Assembly: GCA_020026395.1 (NCBI GenBank)
Contig: JAHHQM010000005.1
Coordinates: 123,576-187,575 of the forward strand
Direction of reading: 5' to 3'
DNA: 64,000 bases
Origin: Alistipes sp.
Lineage (GTDB): Bacteria; Bacteroidota; Bacteroidia; Bacteroidales; Rikenellaceae
The stretch's first letter is position 1. Every line of letters starts with the position of its first letter. Below are positions 50,496-59,486 of this stretch, piece after piece. The position numbers and the translations under genes were made by a program. The notes under the pieces were generated by a model. The model made no database searches. It saw only the letters and a list, made by a program, of their open reading frames with translations, and was not told where the DNA came from.

Positions 50496-52409
50496 ATGAA
50501 AAAACTCGAATACGACATCATCGTCATCGGTGGCGGTCACGCAGGTTGTGAGGCGGCTGCGGCTGCGGCACGCCTCGGTTCGCGCACCCTGCTCCTGACG
50601 ATGGATATGACCAAGATGGCCAACATGTCGTGCAACCCCGCCATCGGTGGCGTTGCCAAAGGCCAGATCGTCCGCGAAATCGATGCGCTGGGCGGTCAGA
50701 CGGGTCGCATCACCGACCTGACGGCCATTCAGTTCCGCATGCTCAACCGCTCGAAGGGAGCGGCCATGTGGAGTCCCCGCGCCCAGTGTGACAAGTCGCG
50801 CTTCTCGGAGGAGTGGCGTCACACGCTCGAAAATACCGACAACCTCTACATCTGGCAGGATGCGGCAACCGACCTGATTTTTGAAGATCTGAAGGAGGGC
50901 GACAAGCGCAATTTCTCGGAGCAGACCCGCCGCGTGGTGGGCGTCAGAACCCGTATGGGGGTGGAATTTGTCGCCCGCAAGGTGATCCTCACGGCCGGTA
51001 CGTTCCTCGAGGGCATGATGCACTGCGGTGCCGCCCATGCCGAGGGAGGTCGTGCGGGAGATGCCGCCTCACACGGCATCACGGCCTCGCTCAAAGCCGT
51101 CGGTTTTCAGTCGGGACGCATGAAGACGGGTACGCCCTCGCGTCTGGATGCCCGTACTATCGATTTCTCGATCCTCGAGCCCCAACCCGGTGACGAGGAT
51201 CCCGCCAAATTCTCCTTCTCGAAGGAAACCCGCCCCGTGGAGAATCAGATGCCCTGCTACCTGGTCTACACCTCGAAGGAGGTGCACGACATCCTGCGCA
51301 CGGGATTCGACCGTTCGCCCCTGTTCAACGGCACGATCCACGGCATCGGCCCGCGCTACTGCCCCTCGATCGAGGACAAACTGCGCACGTTCGCCGACAA
51401 GGATCAGCACCAGCTCTTCCTCGAGCCCGAAGGCCGTTCGACCAACGAATACTACCTCAACGGCTTCTCGTCGTCGCTTCCGTGGGAGGTGCAGTGGGAG
51501 GCGATCCACAAGATCCGCGGCTTGGAGAACCTCCATATTTTCCGTCCGGGTTACGCCATCGAATACGACTATTTCCCGCCCACGCAGTTGCACCACTCGC
51601 TCGAAACGCGTCTGGTGTCGGGTCTTTACTTCGCGGGACAGGTCAACGGTACGACGGGTTACGAAGAGGCCGCCGCACAGGGTCTGATGGCCGCCATCAA
51701 CGCCCACCAGTCTTTAGTCGGCAAAGAACCCGTCATCCTGCAACGTGACGAAGCGTATATCGGTGTGCTGATCGACGATCTGATCACCAAAGGTGTCGAT
51801 GAACCCTACCGTATGTTCACTTCGCGTGCCGAATACCGCATCCTGCTCCGTCAGGACAATGCCGACATCCGCCTGACGCCCATCGGCCACCGCATCGGTC
51901 TGATTTCCGAGGAGCGTTACGCCGATTTCGTCCGCAAGAACGATCAGGTCGAGAAACTCATCGCCTACACCCACAAATACAGCGTCAAGGCCGACGAAAT
52001 CAACGATTACCTGGTGTCGGTGGGTAACGATCCGCTGACGCAGGGTCGAAAACTCTACGATGTCCTGCGCCGCAACAACGTGACCTTCTCAACAATTCAG
52101 GAAGCCCTGCCCCGACTGAAGAAATTCATAGCCACGGAGGAGATGGATCGTGAAGTGATCGAGGAGGCCGAGATCCAGATCAAATACCGCGGCTACATCG
52201 AGCGTGAGAAATTCATCGCCGAGAAGCTCCACCGCTTGGAAAACATCCGTATTCCCGACGATTTCGACTATATGTCGATGAATGCACTCACGATCGAGGC
52301 GCGTCAGAAGCTCTCGCGCATCCGTCCCCAGACCATCGGACAGGCTTCGCGCATCTCGGGTGTCTCGCCCGCCGATGTCAATGTGCTGTTGATCCGTTTC
52401 GGACGATAA
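50496..52409 (+). CDS. mnmG: tRNA uridine-5-carboxymethylaminomethyl modification enzyme MnmG (GidA)
   Basis: 637 residues. FAD-binding start DIIVIGGGHAGCEAAAAAARLG, NPAIGGVAKG with the conserved CNPAIGG, TAGTFLEG, GRMKTGTPSRLD and GLYFAGQVNGTTGYEEAAAQG. The helical C-terminal domain ends with ISGVSPADVNVLLI. With MnmE it builds the cmnm5 group on wobble uridine of several tRNAs. In many bacteria mnmG lies next to the replication origin; here a DnaA-box-like cluster is 3.3 kb away. The gene ends at a terminator shared with ilvE. Confidence 0.98.
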   Translation: MKKLEYDIIVIGGGHAGCEAAAAAARLGSRTLLLTMDMTKMANMSCNPAIGGVAKGQIVREIDALGGQTGRITDLTAIQFRMLNRSKGAAMWSPRAQCDKSRFSEEWRHTLENTDNLYIWQDAATDLIFEDLKEGDKRNFSEQTRRVVGVRTRMGVEFVARKVILTAGTFLEGMMHCGAAHAEGGRAGDAASHGITASLKAVGFQSGRMKTGTPSRLDARTIDFSILEPQPGDEDPAKFSFSKETRPVENQMPCYLVYTSKEVHDILRTGFDRSPLFNGTIHGIGPRYCPSIEDKLRTFADKDQHQLFLEPEGRSTNEYYLNGFSSSLPWEVQWEAIHKIRGLENLHIFRPGYAIEYDYFPPTQLHHSLETRLVSGLYFAGQVNGTTGYEEAAAQGLMAAINAHQSLVGKEPVILQRDEAYIGVLIDDLITKGVDEPYRMFTSRAEYRILLRQDNADIRLTPIGHRIGLISEERYADFVRKNDQVEKLIAYTHKYSVKADEINDYLVSVGNDPLTQGRKLYDVLRRNNVTFSTIQEALPRLKKFIATEEMDREVIEEAEIQIKYRGYIEREKFIAEKLHRLENIRIPDDFDYMSMNALTIEARQKLSRIRPQTIGQASRISGVSPADVNVLLIRFGR

Positions 52410-52431
52410 CTCGGTTAATAACCCATAAAAA

Positions 52432-52465
52432 AAGCCGTGATGCAAGATCTGCACCACGGCTTTTC
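52432..52465. terminator. Bidirectional terminator between mnmG and ilvE
   Basis: AAAAGCCGTG-TGCA and TGCA-CACGGCTTTT arms around a short loop, with A and T runs on either side. Confidence 0.85.
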
Positions 52466-52488
52466 CCTTATATATATACCTGTGTATT

Positions 52489-53508
52489 TTACTCGATAAC
52501 GGTACACCAACCGTATTTATCCTCGGTACGGCCGTACTGGATATCCTGCAAAGCGGTGAACAAACGCAGCGAATAATCGCCCACCTTGTTGCCGTATTTG
52601 TAGGTGATGCCCGTCTGCTGGTCGTGGATCAGCTCGATCGGGGCGATCACGGCCGCCGTACCGCACGCGCCGCACTCCTCGAACGTGGAGAGCTCCTCAA
52701 CGGGAATCAGACGCTGCTCGACCTCCAGACCCATGTCTTCGGCCAGCTGGCGCAGCGATTTGTTCGTGATCGAGGGCAGAACCGACGAGGATTTGGGCGT
52801 GATGTATTTGCCCTGTTTGATGCCGAAGAAGTTGGCGGCACCGCACTCCTCGATGTATTTGTGCTCGGCGGCATCCAGATACATCACGTTCGAATAACCG
52901 TCGTCGTGTGCCTTCTCGCCCGACATAAGGCTTGCGGCATAGTTACCACCCACCTTCACGTCACCCGTACCGCGGGGTGCCGCACGATCCTGAATGCGGT
53001 CAATGGACACACGGATGGGTTTGATGCCCTCCTTGAAATAAGCACCCACGGGCGAAGCATATACCACGAGCAGTGCCTCCTTCGACGGTTTGATGCCCAG
53101 TCCCACCGACGTTCCGAACATCACGGGACGCAGGTAAAGCGAAGCACCCGATTCGTAGGGGGGTACGAATTTGAGGTTCATGCGAACCACCTCCTCACAC
53201 GCCTTCACGACCATATCGACCGTCGGTACGGGCAGGCAGAGTCGTTTGGCGGAGGATTGCAGACGGCGTGCGTTCTCCTCGACACGGAACAGGCGTACCT
53301 TGCCGTCCTGACCGCGGAAAGCCTTCAAACCCTCGAAGAGTTCGATGCCGTAGTGCAGACACGATGCCGACATGTGGATGTTGATAAATTCATCCTTCGT
53401 AACCTGCATTTCGCTCCATGCACCGTCGGTGTAGGTATAGCGCACATTATAATCGGTCTTGTGATAATCGAAACCTAAATTCGACCAATCCTTGTTTTCC
53501 ATAATCAT
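52489..53508 (-). CDS. ilvE: Branched-chain amino acid aminotransferase
   Basis: 339 residues (two successive Met codons at 53508 and 53502). Fold type IV PLP enzyme: ASCLHYGIELFEGLKAFRG, probable PLP Lys185 in GTGDVKVGGNYAASL, and EECGACGTAAVIAPI with a CxxC that in the mammalian enzyme is a redox switch. It interconverts valine, leucine and isoleucine with their keto acids. The larger BCAT class II form (about 340 residues) is present. A hairpin (53525-53549) lies in the leader; no classical promoter box is seen. Confidence 0.96.
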   Translation of the reverse strand: MIMENKDWSNLGFDYHKTDYNVRYTYTDGAWSEMQVTKDEFINIHMSASCLHYGIELFEGLKAFRGQDGKVRLFRVEENARRLQSSAKRLCLPVPTVDMVVKACEEVVRMNLKFVPPYESGASLYLRPVMFGTSVGLGIKPSKEALLVVYASPVGAYFKEGIKPIRVSIDRIQDRAAPRGTGDVKVGGNYAASLMSGEKAHDDGYSNVMYLDAAEHKYIEECGAANFFGIKQGKYITPKSSSVLPSITNKSLRQLAEDMGLEVEQRLIPVEELSTFEECGACGTAAVIAPIELIHDQQTGITYKYGNKVGDYSLRLFTALQDIQYGRTEDKYGWCTVIE

Positions 53509-53524
53509 TTATTTGTATACGGTA

Positions 53525-53549
53525 CATCCCTCCTTTTCGCGGAGGGATG
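53525..53549 (-). promoter_or_regulatory. Hairpin in the ilvE leader
   Basis: CATCCCTCC and GGAGGGATG perfect 9-bp arms with a 7-base loop, 17-40 bases before the ilvE start. There is no T run. It could be a weak terminator for metG or a leader control element. Confidence 0.4.
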
Positions 53550-53597
53550 CACCCGATGTGAATATATTATGTTTAAAGCGTACCCGCACGCGAGGGA

Positions 53598-55640
53598 CTA
53601 ACCCACCTGCGCACCGCACGTAACCTTGTCGTTGGGCTGCAACAGGCGCAGTTTGCCCGAGGCATCCTCCGCCATGAGGATCATACCCTTCGACTCGATG
53701 CCGCGCAACATACGCGGTTCGAGGTTCACCAGCACCAGCACCTGACGGCCGACGAGTTCCTCGGGGGTGAAGTGCTCGGCGATACCCGACACGATCACAC
53801 GCTTGTCGATACCCGTATCGATCGTCAGTTTCAGAAGTTTCTTGGTCTTGGCCACCTTCTCGGCCTCGAGGATGGTCGATACGCGGATATCCATCTTCTG
53901 GAAATCGTCGAACGACACACTCTCCTTCTGCGGCTCGATGTTCTGGGCAGCTTCGGCAGCCTGATTGGCGGCCTTCGTGGCGGCCAATTTGTCCAACTGC
54001 TTCTGGATCACATCATCCTCGATCTTCTCGAACAGCAGTTCGGGTTTTCCGATGTGGTGACCGGCCTCCACGAGATCCGTCGCACCCATACGTTCCCAAC
54101 CGAAGTTCTCCAGCTGCAACATACGGAGGATCTTCTCGGCCGAGAACGGCATGAACGGCTCGATGGCAATGGCCGTGTTGGCCGTGATCTGAAGTGCGAT
54201 GTTCAGGATGGTCTCCACACGCTTCGGATCGGTCTTCCAAACCTTCCAGGGCTCGGTGTCGGCCAAGTATTTGTTACCGATACGCGAGAAGTTCATGGCA
54301 TCCTTCAATGCCTCGCGGAAGTGGTAATGCTCGATGTTGTCCTCCAACTGAGCCTTCACCTCCGACATCTCGCGGATCGTCTCGCGGTCGTAGTCGGTCA
54401 ATTCGCCGCAGGCGGGAACCACGCCGTCGAAATATTTCTGCGTCAGGACGAGTGCACGGTTTACGAAGTTACCCAACACGGCAACCAGCTCCGAGTTGTT
54501 GCGCGACTGGAAATCCTTCCACGTAAAGTCGTTATCCTTCGTCTCGGGGGCATTGGCGCAAAGCACATAACGCAGGACATCCTCCTTACCGGGGAACTCG
54601 TCGAGGTATTCGTGCAACCAAACCGCCCAGTTTCTCGAGGTCGAGATCTTGTCGCCCTCCAGATTGAGGAATTCGTTCGAGGGTACATTTTCGGGCAGAA
54701 TGTAACCGCCGTGTGCCTTCAACATCGAGGGGAACACGATGCAGTGGAATACGATGTTGTCCTTACCGATGAAGTGGACGAGTTTGGTATCCTCCGACTT
54801 CCAATATTTCTCCCAGTCGGGCGTCAGATCCTTCGTGGCCGAAATGTAACCGATCGGGGCGTCGAACCATACGTAAAGCACCTTACCCTCGGCACCCTCC
54901 ACCGGAACGGGAATACCCCAATCCAGGTCACGGCTCACGGCACGGGGCTGAAGACCGCCGTCCAACCAGCTCTTGCACTGACCGTAGACGTTGGTTTTCC
55001 ACTCCTTGTGACCCTCCAGAATCCACTCGCGCAGGAATCCTTCGTACTGATCCAGCGGGAGATACCAGTGGGTGGTCTTTTTCTTGATGGGCACCGAACC
55101 CGACACGGCACTGTGGGGGGTGATCAGCTCATCGGGCGAAAGCGTCGAACCACACGCCTCACACTGGTCGCCATAGGCACGCTCGTTACCGCACTTGGGG
55201 CAGGTACCCACGATGTAACGGTCGGCGAGGAACGTATTGGCCTCCGTGTCATAGTATTGTTCGGAAGTTTTCTCGATGAACTTGCCGTCGTCGTACAACT
55301 TGCGGAAGAATTCCGAAGCGGTCTTGGCGTGGGTTTCGGACGAGGTACGCGAATAGATGTCGAACGACATGCCCAGACGCTCGAACGAACGTTTGATGAG
55401 CGAGTGGTAACGATCGACAATCACCTGAGGGCTCACACCCTCCTTACGGGCTTTGATGGTGATGGGCACGCCGTGTTCGTCCGATCCGCAGACCGAGATC
55501 ACGTCACAACCCTTCAAACGCAGGTAGCGCGTATAAATATCCGAAGGAATGTACACTCCGGCCAGGTGTCCGATGTGCACGGGACCGTTGGCATAGGGCA
55601 GAGCCGATGTCACGAGGTAGCGTTTAAATTCTTTTGCCAT
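53598..55640 (-). CDS. metG: Methionine--tRNA ligase with C-terminal tRNA-binding domain
   Basis: 680 residues. Class I signature in ANGPVHIGHLAG and KISTS as the KMSKS equivalent. The zinc knuckle CPKCGNERAYGDQCEAC lies near 147-163. The anticodon domain follows. The C-terminal EMAP/Trbp111-like domain (about 573-680: FQKMDIRVSTILEAEKV, LVNLEPRMLRGIESKGM) is fused to the enzyme and aids tRNA binding and dimerisation. It charges initiator and elongator tRNA-Met. It is transcribed toward ilvE. Confidence 0.98.
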   Translation of the reverse strand: MAKEFKRYLVTSALPYANGPVHIGHLAGVYIPSDIYTRYLRLKGCDVISVCGSDEHGVPITIKARKEGVSPQVIVDRYHSLIKRSFERLGMSFDIYSRTSSETHAKTASEFFRKLYDDGKFIEKTSEQYYDTEANTFLADRYIVGTCPKCGNERAYGDQCEACGSTLSPDELITPHSAVSGSVPIKKKTTHWYLPLDQYEGFLREWILEGHKEWKTNVYGQCKSWLDGGLQPRAVSRDLDWGIPVPVEGAEGKVLYVWFDAPIGYISATKDLTPDWEKYWKSEDTKLVHFIGKDNIVFHCIVFPSMLKAHGGYILPENVPSNEFLNLEGDKISTSRNWAVWLHEYLDEFPGKEDVLRYVLCANAPETKDNDFTWKDFQSRNNSELVAVLGNFVNRALVLTQKYFDGVVPACGELTDYDRETIREMSEVKAQLEDNIEHYHFREALKDAMNFSRIGNKYLADTEPWKVWKTDPKRVETILNIALQITANTAIAIEPFMPFSAEKILRMLQLENFGWERMGATDLVEAGHHIGKPELLFEKIEDDVIQKQLDKLAATKAANQAAEAAQNIEPQKESVSFDDFQKMDIRVSTILEAEKVAKTKKLLKLTIDTGIDKRVIVSGIAEHFTPEELVGRQVLVLVNLEPRMLRGIESKGMILMAEDASGKLRLLQPNDKVTCGAQVG

Positions 55641-55927
55641 GTATTTGATTGTGTTTTTGTATTTTCAGCGAATATGGGGTAAATTTAAACATTTTTAATA
55701 AGATAGAAAAGCATTACCCCGTTTTTTCTCCAAAACGGTTTTCCACAAGCGGTTCACACCCCTTTTTTAAGAGAAACTCCGAAGGGGAGTTACCGACAGG
55801 TTATAAACAGTTGTTCACAATTTTTATCTCGCGCTCAATCAACACCTTACAAAAACCGTACCCCCGCTTATCGACACTCCTCCCGTCCCCGAAAAACACG
55901 TGTTGAAAACCCTTCCGCACCCCTTAT
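55641..55927. other. AT-rich intergenic region with DnaA-box-like sites (origin candidate)
   Basis: No gene. 55681-55710 is very A/T-rich. DnaA-box-like 9-mers (consensus TTATCCACA) follow: TTTTCCACA 55739-55747 (one mismatch), TTATAAACA 55801-55809 and TTGTTCACA 55811-55819 (two each), TTATCGACA 55868-55876 (one), and TTTTCAACA on the minus strand at 55901-55909 (two). An unwinding-type AT tract next to clustered boxes is the layout of bacterial origins. It is also the metG promoter region, so the claim is tentative. Confidence 0.4.
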
Positions 55928-55965
55928 AAAAAAACAAAGGTAACCCCCGCGGGATTACCTTTGTT
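55928..55965 (-). terminator. Terminator after the DPP7-like gene
   Basis: AACAAAGGTAA and TTACCTTTGTT perfect 11-bp arms; the minus strand continues with seven T. Confidence 0.9.
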
Positions 55966-55992
55966 TCTATTGTTTTCGGAAACGGGTTTCCG

Positions 55993-58140
55993 TTAGCGGA
56001 TATCCATCTCCTTCAGCAGCCAGCCTGCACCGCCGAACTTGTCCATCACGAAGAGTACGTAACGAACATCCACGGCGATCGTGCGCTGATATTCGGGCTC
56101 GAAGGCAACGTCACCCGACATAGCCTCCCAGTTACCGTCGAATGCCAGACCGATCAGCTCACCGTCGGCGTTCATAACGGGCGAACCCGAGTTACCACCC
56201 GTAATATCGCAGTTCACGAGGAAGGCAACGGGCAGCTCACCTGCGGCGTTGGCATAACCACCGAAATCGCGGTTCTTGTAGAGCTCCTTCAGACGCTCCG
56301 GAACGACGAACTCGTGGCTTTCGGGATTCTCCTTCTCCATGACACCCTTCAGCGTGGTGTAGTAGTTGTAGCGGATACCGTCGGCGGGCGAGTAGGGCAG
56401 AATGCGACCATAGGTCAGACGGATCGAGAAGTTGGCATCCGATGCCCATGCCTTGTCGGGCTGCTGCATCATCAAACCCTTGATGTAGAGGCGGTGACCC
56501 TCGCGGAACTTCTCGTTCGAAGCGGCCAGTTTACCGCTCAACTCCTGCATCTTGGCCATAACCGAACCTGCCAGAACAACGGCGGGGTCCTGTGCCAGCT
56601 TGGCGGGTGCCAGCTTGGCAGCCTCCAGAGCCTTCTCCAACGACGAGAATGCCGAATTCTTATACAGATACTCTACATAAGCGTCGGTGTTGCCGTTGAA
56701 TTTGGTGTCAATCACCTCTGCAAATACCGAAGGAAGCTCCTTGCAGTTCTGCTTCGTGATCTCGAACATACGACGGGCCACCTTGCGGTCGGTTGCCAGG
56801 TTGAAGTCCTTGTAGAACTTCGTCATCATCTCCTCCAGAGCAGCCTCGGCCTTGGTGCGTTTCTTGTCGTTCAACTTCTTCGACGCCAGCATCTCGCTGT
56901 AGCTCGTTGCGATGCGGGCGGGGGTGATCAGCTCGACGGCACGCATCAGCGCCTCGTTGATGTACTGCATCGATGCGTAGTAGGGCTCTTCACCCTCAAC
57001 GCTCTCGCGAATCAGCTTCAGTGCATCCTGCAAACCCTCCTGGGGCATCGTGTTGGCATCGGCCCAAGCCTGGAACGACTCCTCTTGCTGCTGTTTACGC
57101 GCCTTTACGTCGAGTTTCTCGATGCCGCGCGACATACCGATCGAATTCTTCCAATAGTTCGAAGAAACGGCGTATTTCGAAGCGTACTGGATACGTACCT
57201 TGTCGCTTGCGAGCATATCCTCCATGAGGAGCTTCTGACGCTCGCCGCGGATGAAGATACGCTGCGGGTTCTCGACCTGGAGCATGTGGTCGATCTCGTA
57301 CGAGGTCATGTAACGCTGGGTCGATCCGGGGAAGCCCATGATCATACCGAAGTCGTTCTCCTCGTAGCCCTCGGTCGAAACCTTCAGGAACGTCTCGGCC
57401 TGATAGGGGCGGTTCTCCTTCGAATAAGCGGCCGGACGGTTGTCCTTGTTGGCGTATACACGGAATACCGAGAAGTCGCCCGTGTGACGCGGCCACATCC
57501 AGTTGTCGGTGTCACCACCGAACTTACCGATGGCCGAGGGAGGCGTACCTACCAGACGGATATCGGTATAAACCTCCTTGACAAATGCAAAGAACTGGTT
57601 GCCGCCGAAGAAATCCTTCACGACGATCTCCATGCCGGGGTTCTTTTTCTTCAAATCCTTGACCAGAGCCTCGCGGTTCTTCTTGACCATGGCCTCATAC
57701 TCGGCCTGCTTGGCGGTCGAAGGGATGTTGGCCGTCAAATCGGCCGTCACGTCGATGATCTGACGGATGAAGCGTACCTCCAAACCGTCCACCGGCAACT
57801 CCTCCTCGTTGTTCTTTGCCCAGAAACCATACTTCAGGTAGTCGTGAGCCTCCGATGAGAGCTTCTGGATCGATTCGTAACCACAGTGGTGGTTCGTGAA
57901 GATCAGACCCTCCTTCGAGACGATCTCACCGGTACATCCGTTACCGAAGATGATGATGGCATCCTTCAACGACGAATGGTTGATGCTGTAAATGTCCTCG
58001 GCCGAGAGACGGCATCCGTACTCTTTCATCTGCTGGATGTTCATCTTCTGCAGATAGGGCAGCAGCCACATACCCTCGTCGGCGCGTGCCGCCAGCGATA
58101 CAAACACGGCGCACACCAATAAAAACAATCGTTTCATCAT
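55993..58140 (-). CDS. S46 dipeptidyl-peptidase, predicted DPP7-type (hydrophobic P1)
   Basis: 715 residues, full family length, with a signal peptide (LFLLVCAVFVSLAARA). Mature start DEGMWLLPYLQ. Catalytic His in TNHHCGYESIQ, an Asp in HTGDFSVFRVYA and Ser651 in GGNSGSPV. At residue 669, 18 positions after the Ser (LAFDG), there is Gly, the DPP7-type residue that admits bulky hydrophobic P1 side chains, in contrast to Arg in the paralog at 16.7 kb. It releases dipeptides from short peptides in the periplasm. Monocistronic or leading into metG; a terminator follows. Confidence 0.93.
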   Translation of the reverse strand: MMKRLFLLVCAVFVSLAARADEGMWLLPYLQKMNIQQMKEYGCRLSAEDIYSINHSSLKDAIIIFGNGCTGEIVSKEGLIFTNHHCGYESIQKLSSEAHDYLKYGFWAKNNEEELPVDGLEVRFIRQIIDVTADLTANIPSTAKQAEYEAMVKKNREALVKDLKKKNPGMEIVVKDFFGGNQFFAFVKEVYTDIRLVGTPPSAIGKFGGDTDNWMWPRHTGDFSVFRVYANKDNRPAAYSKENRPYQAETFLKVSTEGYEENDFGMIMGFPGSTQRYMTSYEIDHMLQVENPQRIFIRGERQKLLMEDMLASDKVRIQYASKYAVSSNYWKNSIGMSRGIEKLDVKARKQQQEESFQAWADANTMPQEGLQDALKLIRESVEGEEPYYASMQYINEALMRAVELITPARIATSYSEMLASKKLNDKKRTKAEAALEEMMTKFYKDFNLATDRKVARRMFEITKQNCKELPSVFAEVIDTKFNGNTDAYVEYLYKNSAFSSLEKALEAAKLAPAKLAQDPAVVLAGSVMAKMQELSGKLAASNEKFREGHRLYIKGLMMQQPDKAWASDANFSIRLTYGRILPYSPADGIRYNYYTTLKGVMEKENPESHEFVVPERLKELYKNRDFGGYANAAGELPVAFLVNCDITGGNSGSPVMNADGELIGLAFDGNWEAMSGDVAFEPEYQRTIAVDVRYVLFVMDKFGGAGWLLKEMDIR

Positions 58141-58166
58141 GTAGTTTTTTGTTAGTTGTTAAGAAA

Positions 58167-59105
58167 TTATTTGATTGCGATCATATTCAGAATCGAACGC
58201 TCGGCCTTGTGGCGGGTCTCCTCGTCGATCTCCACCTCGGGGGTTCCCTTCTCCAGGCACTCGCAGATGTTCTCAAGGGTAATCATCTTCATGTATTTAC
58301 ACTCGTTGCAACAGCAGTTCGAGTTGTTGGGCAGGGCGGGGATGAAGCGTTTGTCGGGATAAAGGCGCGTCATCTCGGAGATAATGCCCGACTCGGTTAC
58401 GACCAGGAACTCCTTGCAGGGATCCGTGCCGCAGAACTTCAGGATGCCCGATGTGGCACCCACATAATCGGCCTCATCGACCAGCTCCTTCTTGCACTCG
58501 GGGTGTGCGACCACCTTGGCATTGGGGTGCTTGGCCTTCATGGCGCGGAGCTTGTCCAGCGAGAAATCCTCGTGCACGTGGCACGCACCGTCCCAGATGA
58601 TCATGTTGTCACGACCCGTCAGGCGCTGGATGTAGCTGCCCAGGTTGCGGTCGGGGGCAAAGATGATGGGTTGCTCCTTGGGAATCGATTCGACGACCTT
58701 CAGGGCGTTGGACGACGTACAGCACACGTCGGTCAGTGCCTTCACATCGACCGTCGTATTTACATAGGAGACGACCATGTGGTCGGGGTATTGCTTTTTC
58801 AGAGCGGCCAGATCGGCGGCCTTGCACGAATCGGCCAACGAGCAGCCGGCCTCAAGGCAGGGGATCAGCACATGTTTCCGGGGGCAGAGCACCTTGGCGG
58901 TTTCGGCCATGAAGTGCACACCCGCAAACAGCAGGGTATCGGCTTCGACGCTTTGTGCCTTGATCGACAAGGCCAGCGAATCGCCCAAAAAGTCGGCCAC
59001 GGCCTGCACATCCGGAGTGGTGTAGTAGTGGGCGAGGATCACGGCATTCTTTTCGCGCTTCAACTCGAGAATGCGGTTTTTGAGTTGCTCGAAGTTATTA
59101 ACCAT
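58167..59105 (-). CDS. nadA: Quinolinate synthase A
   Basis: 312 residues from the ATG at 59105 (MVNNFEQLKNRILELKREKN); the frame extends to 59225 through AT-rich leader without similarity. Motifs: ILAHYYTTPDVQAVADFLGDSLALS (in part), GVHFMAETAKVLCP, CSLADSC, VCCTSSNALKVV and the C-terminal CNECKYMKM. Conserved Cys residues hold a 4Fe-4S cluster. It condenses iminoaspartate with dihydroxyacetone phosphate in NAD synthesis. NadB and NadC genes are not in the window. The stop lies 26 bases upstream of the S46 gene start, so co-transcription is likely. Confidence 0.97.
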   Translation of the reverse strand: MVNNFEQLKNRILELKREKNAVILAHYYTTPDVQAVADFLGDSLALSIKAQSVEADTLLFAGVHFMAETAKVLCPRKHVLIPCLEAGCSLADSCKAADLAALKKQYPDHMVVSYVNTTVDVKALTDVCCTSSNALKVVESIPKEQPIIFAPDRNLGSYIQRLTGRDNMIIWDGACHVHEDFSLDKLRAMKAKHPNAKVVAHPECKKELVDEADYVGATSGILKFCGTDPCKEFLVVTESGIISEMTRLYPDKRFIPALPNNSNCCCNECKYMKMITLENICECLEKGTPEVEIDEETRHKAERSILNMIAIK

Positions 59106-59486
59106 TTTCTTTCTTTTAATTTTATCCTTTTTATAAATAATAAAAAATAATAAGAATAATAAACCCTGTTCATAATGTTGATAACCCCAACGGGTTTTGG
59201 GATATCTACATTTCCAACAGATCACTCTTCATTATTTGTCGGCTCTGGAAAGTTGTCTTTCAGCGATATGCAAAAGTAATAAACATTTGTTGAAATCTTT
59301 CTCAACATATCGACATTGAAATATTATTGACAATCTTTTCAAGTTTCCGTCCCATGCGGCTGATCAAACTTTTTAAAAACTATTTTTGGTTTTTGGCTTT
59401 TTCCGATTAAGCAGTGCTCCCATGGAATTTCCAAATACTTTTTGTGAATTGTTTTCAAAAGTTATGATCGGCTTTTTAAACGGTTA
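59106..59486. other. AT-rich nadA leader and mrp-nadA spacer
   Basis: 381 bases without a gene. 59117-59163 is almost pure A/T. A TAnnTTTG -7 box (TACTTTTG on the minus strand) lies at 59271-59278, giving nadA a leader of about 160 bases. TGTTGATAA at 59176-59184 is a one-mismatch DnaA-box match on the minus strand, and TTATTAACA lies at 59484-59492. It is a weaker origin candidate than 55.7 kb. Confidence 0.5.
59271..59278 (-). promoter_or_regulatory. TAnnTTTG -7 box for nadA
   Basis: The minus strand reads TACTTTTG about 165 bases before the nadA ATG. No matching -33 TTTG. Confidence 0.45.

Noticed and set aside
53772..55682. Plus-strand open frame of 636 codons
   Set aside because: Antisense of metG.
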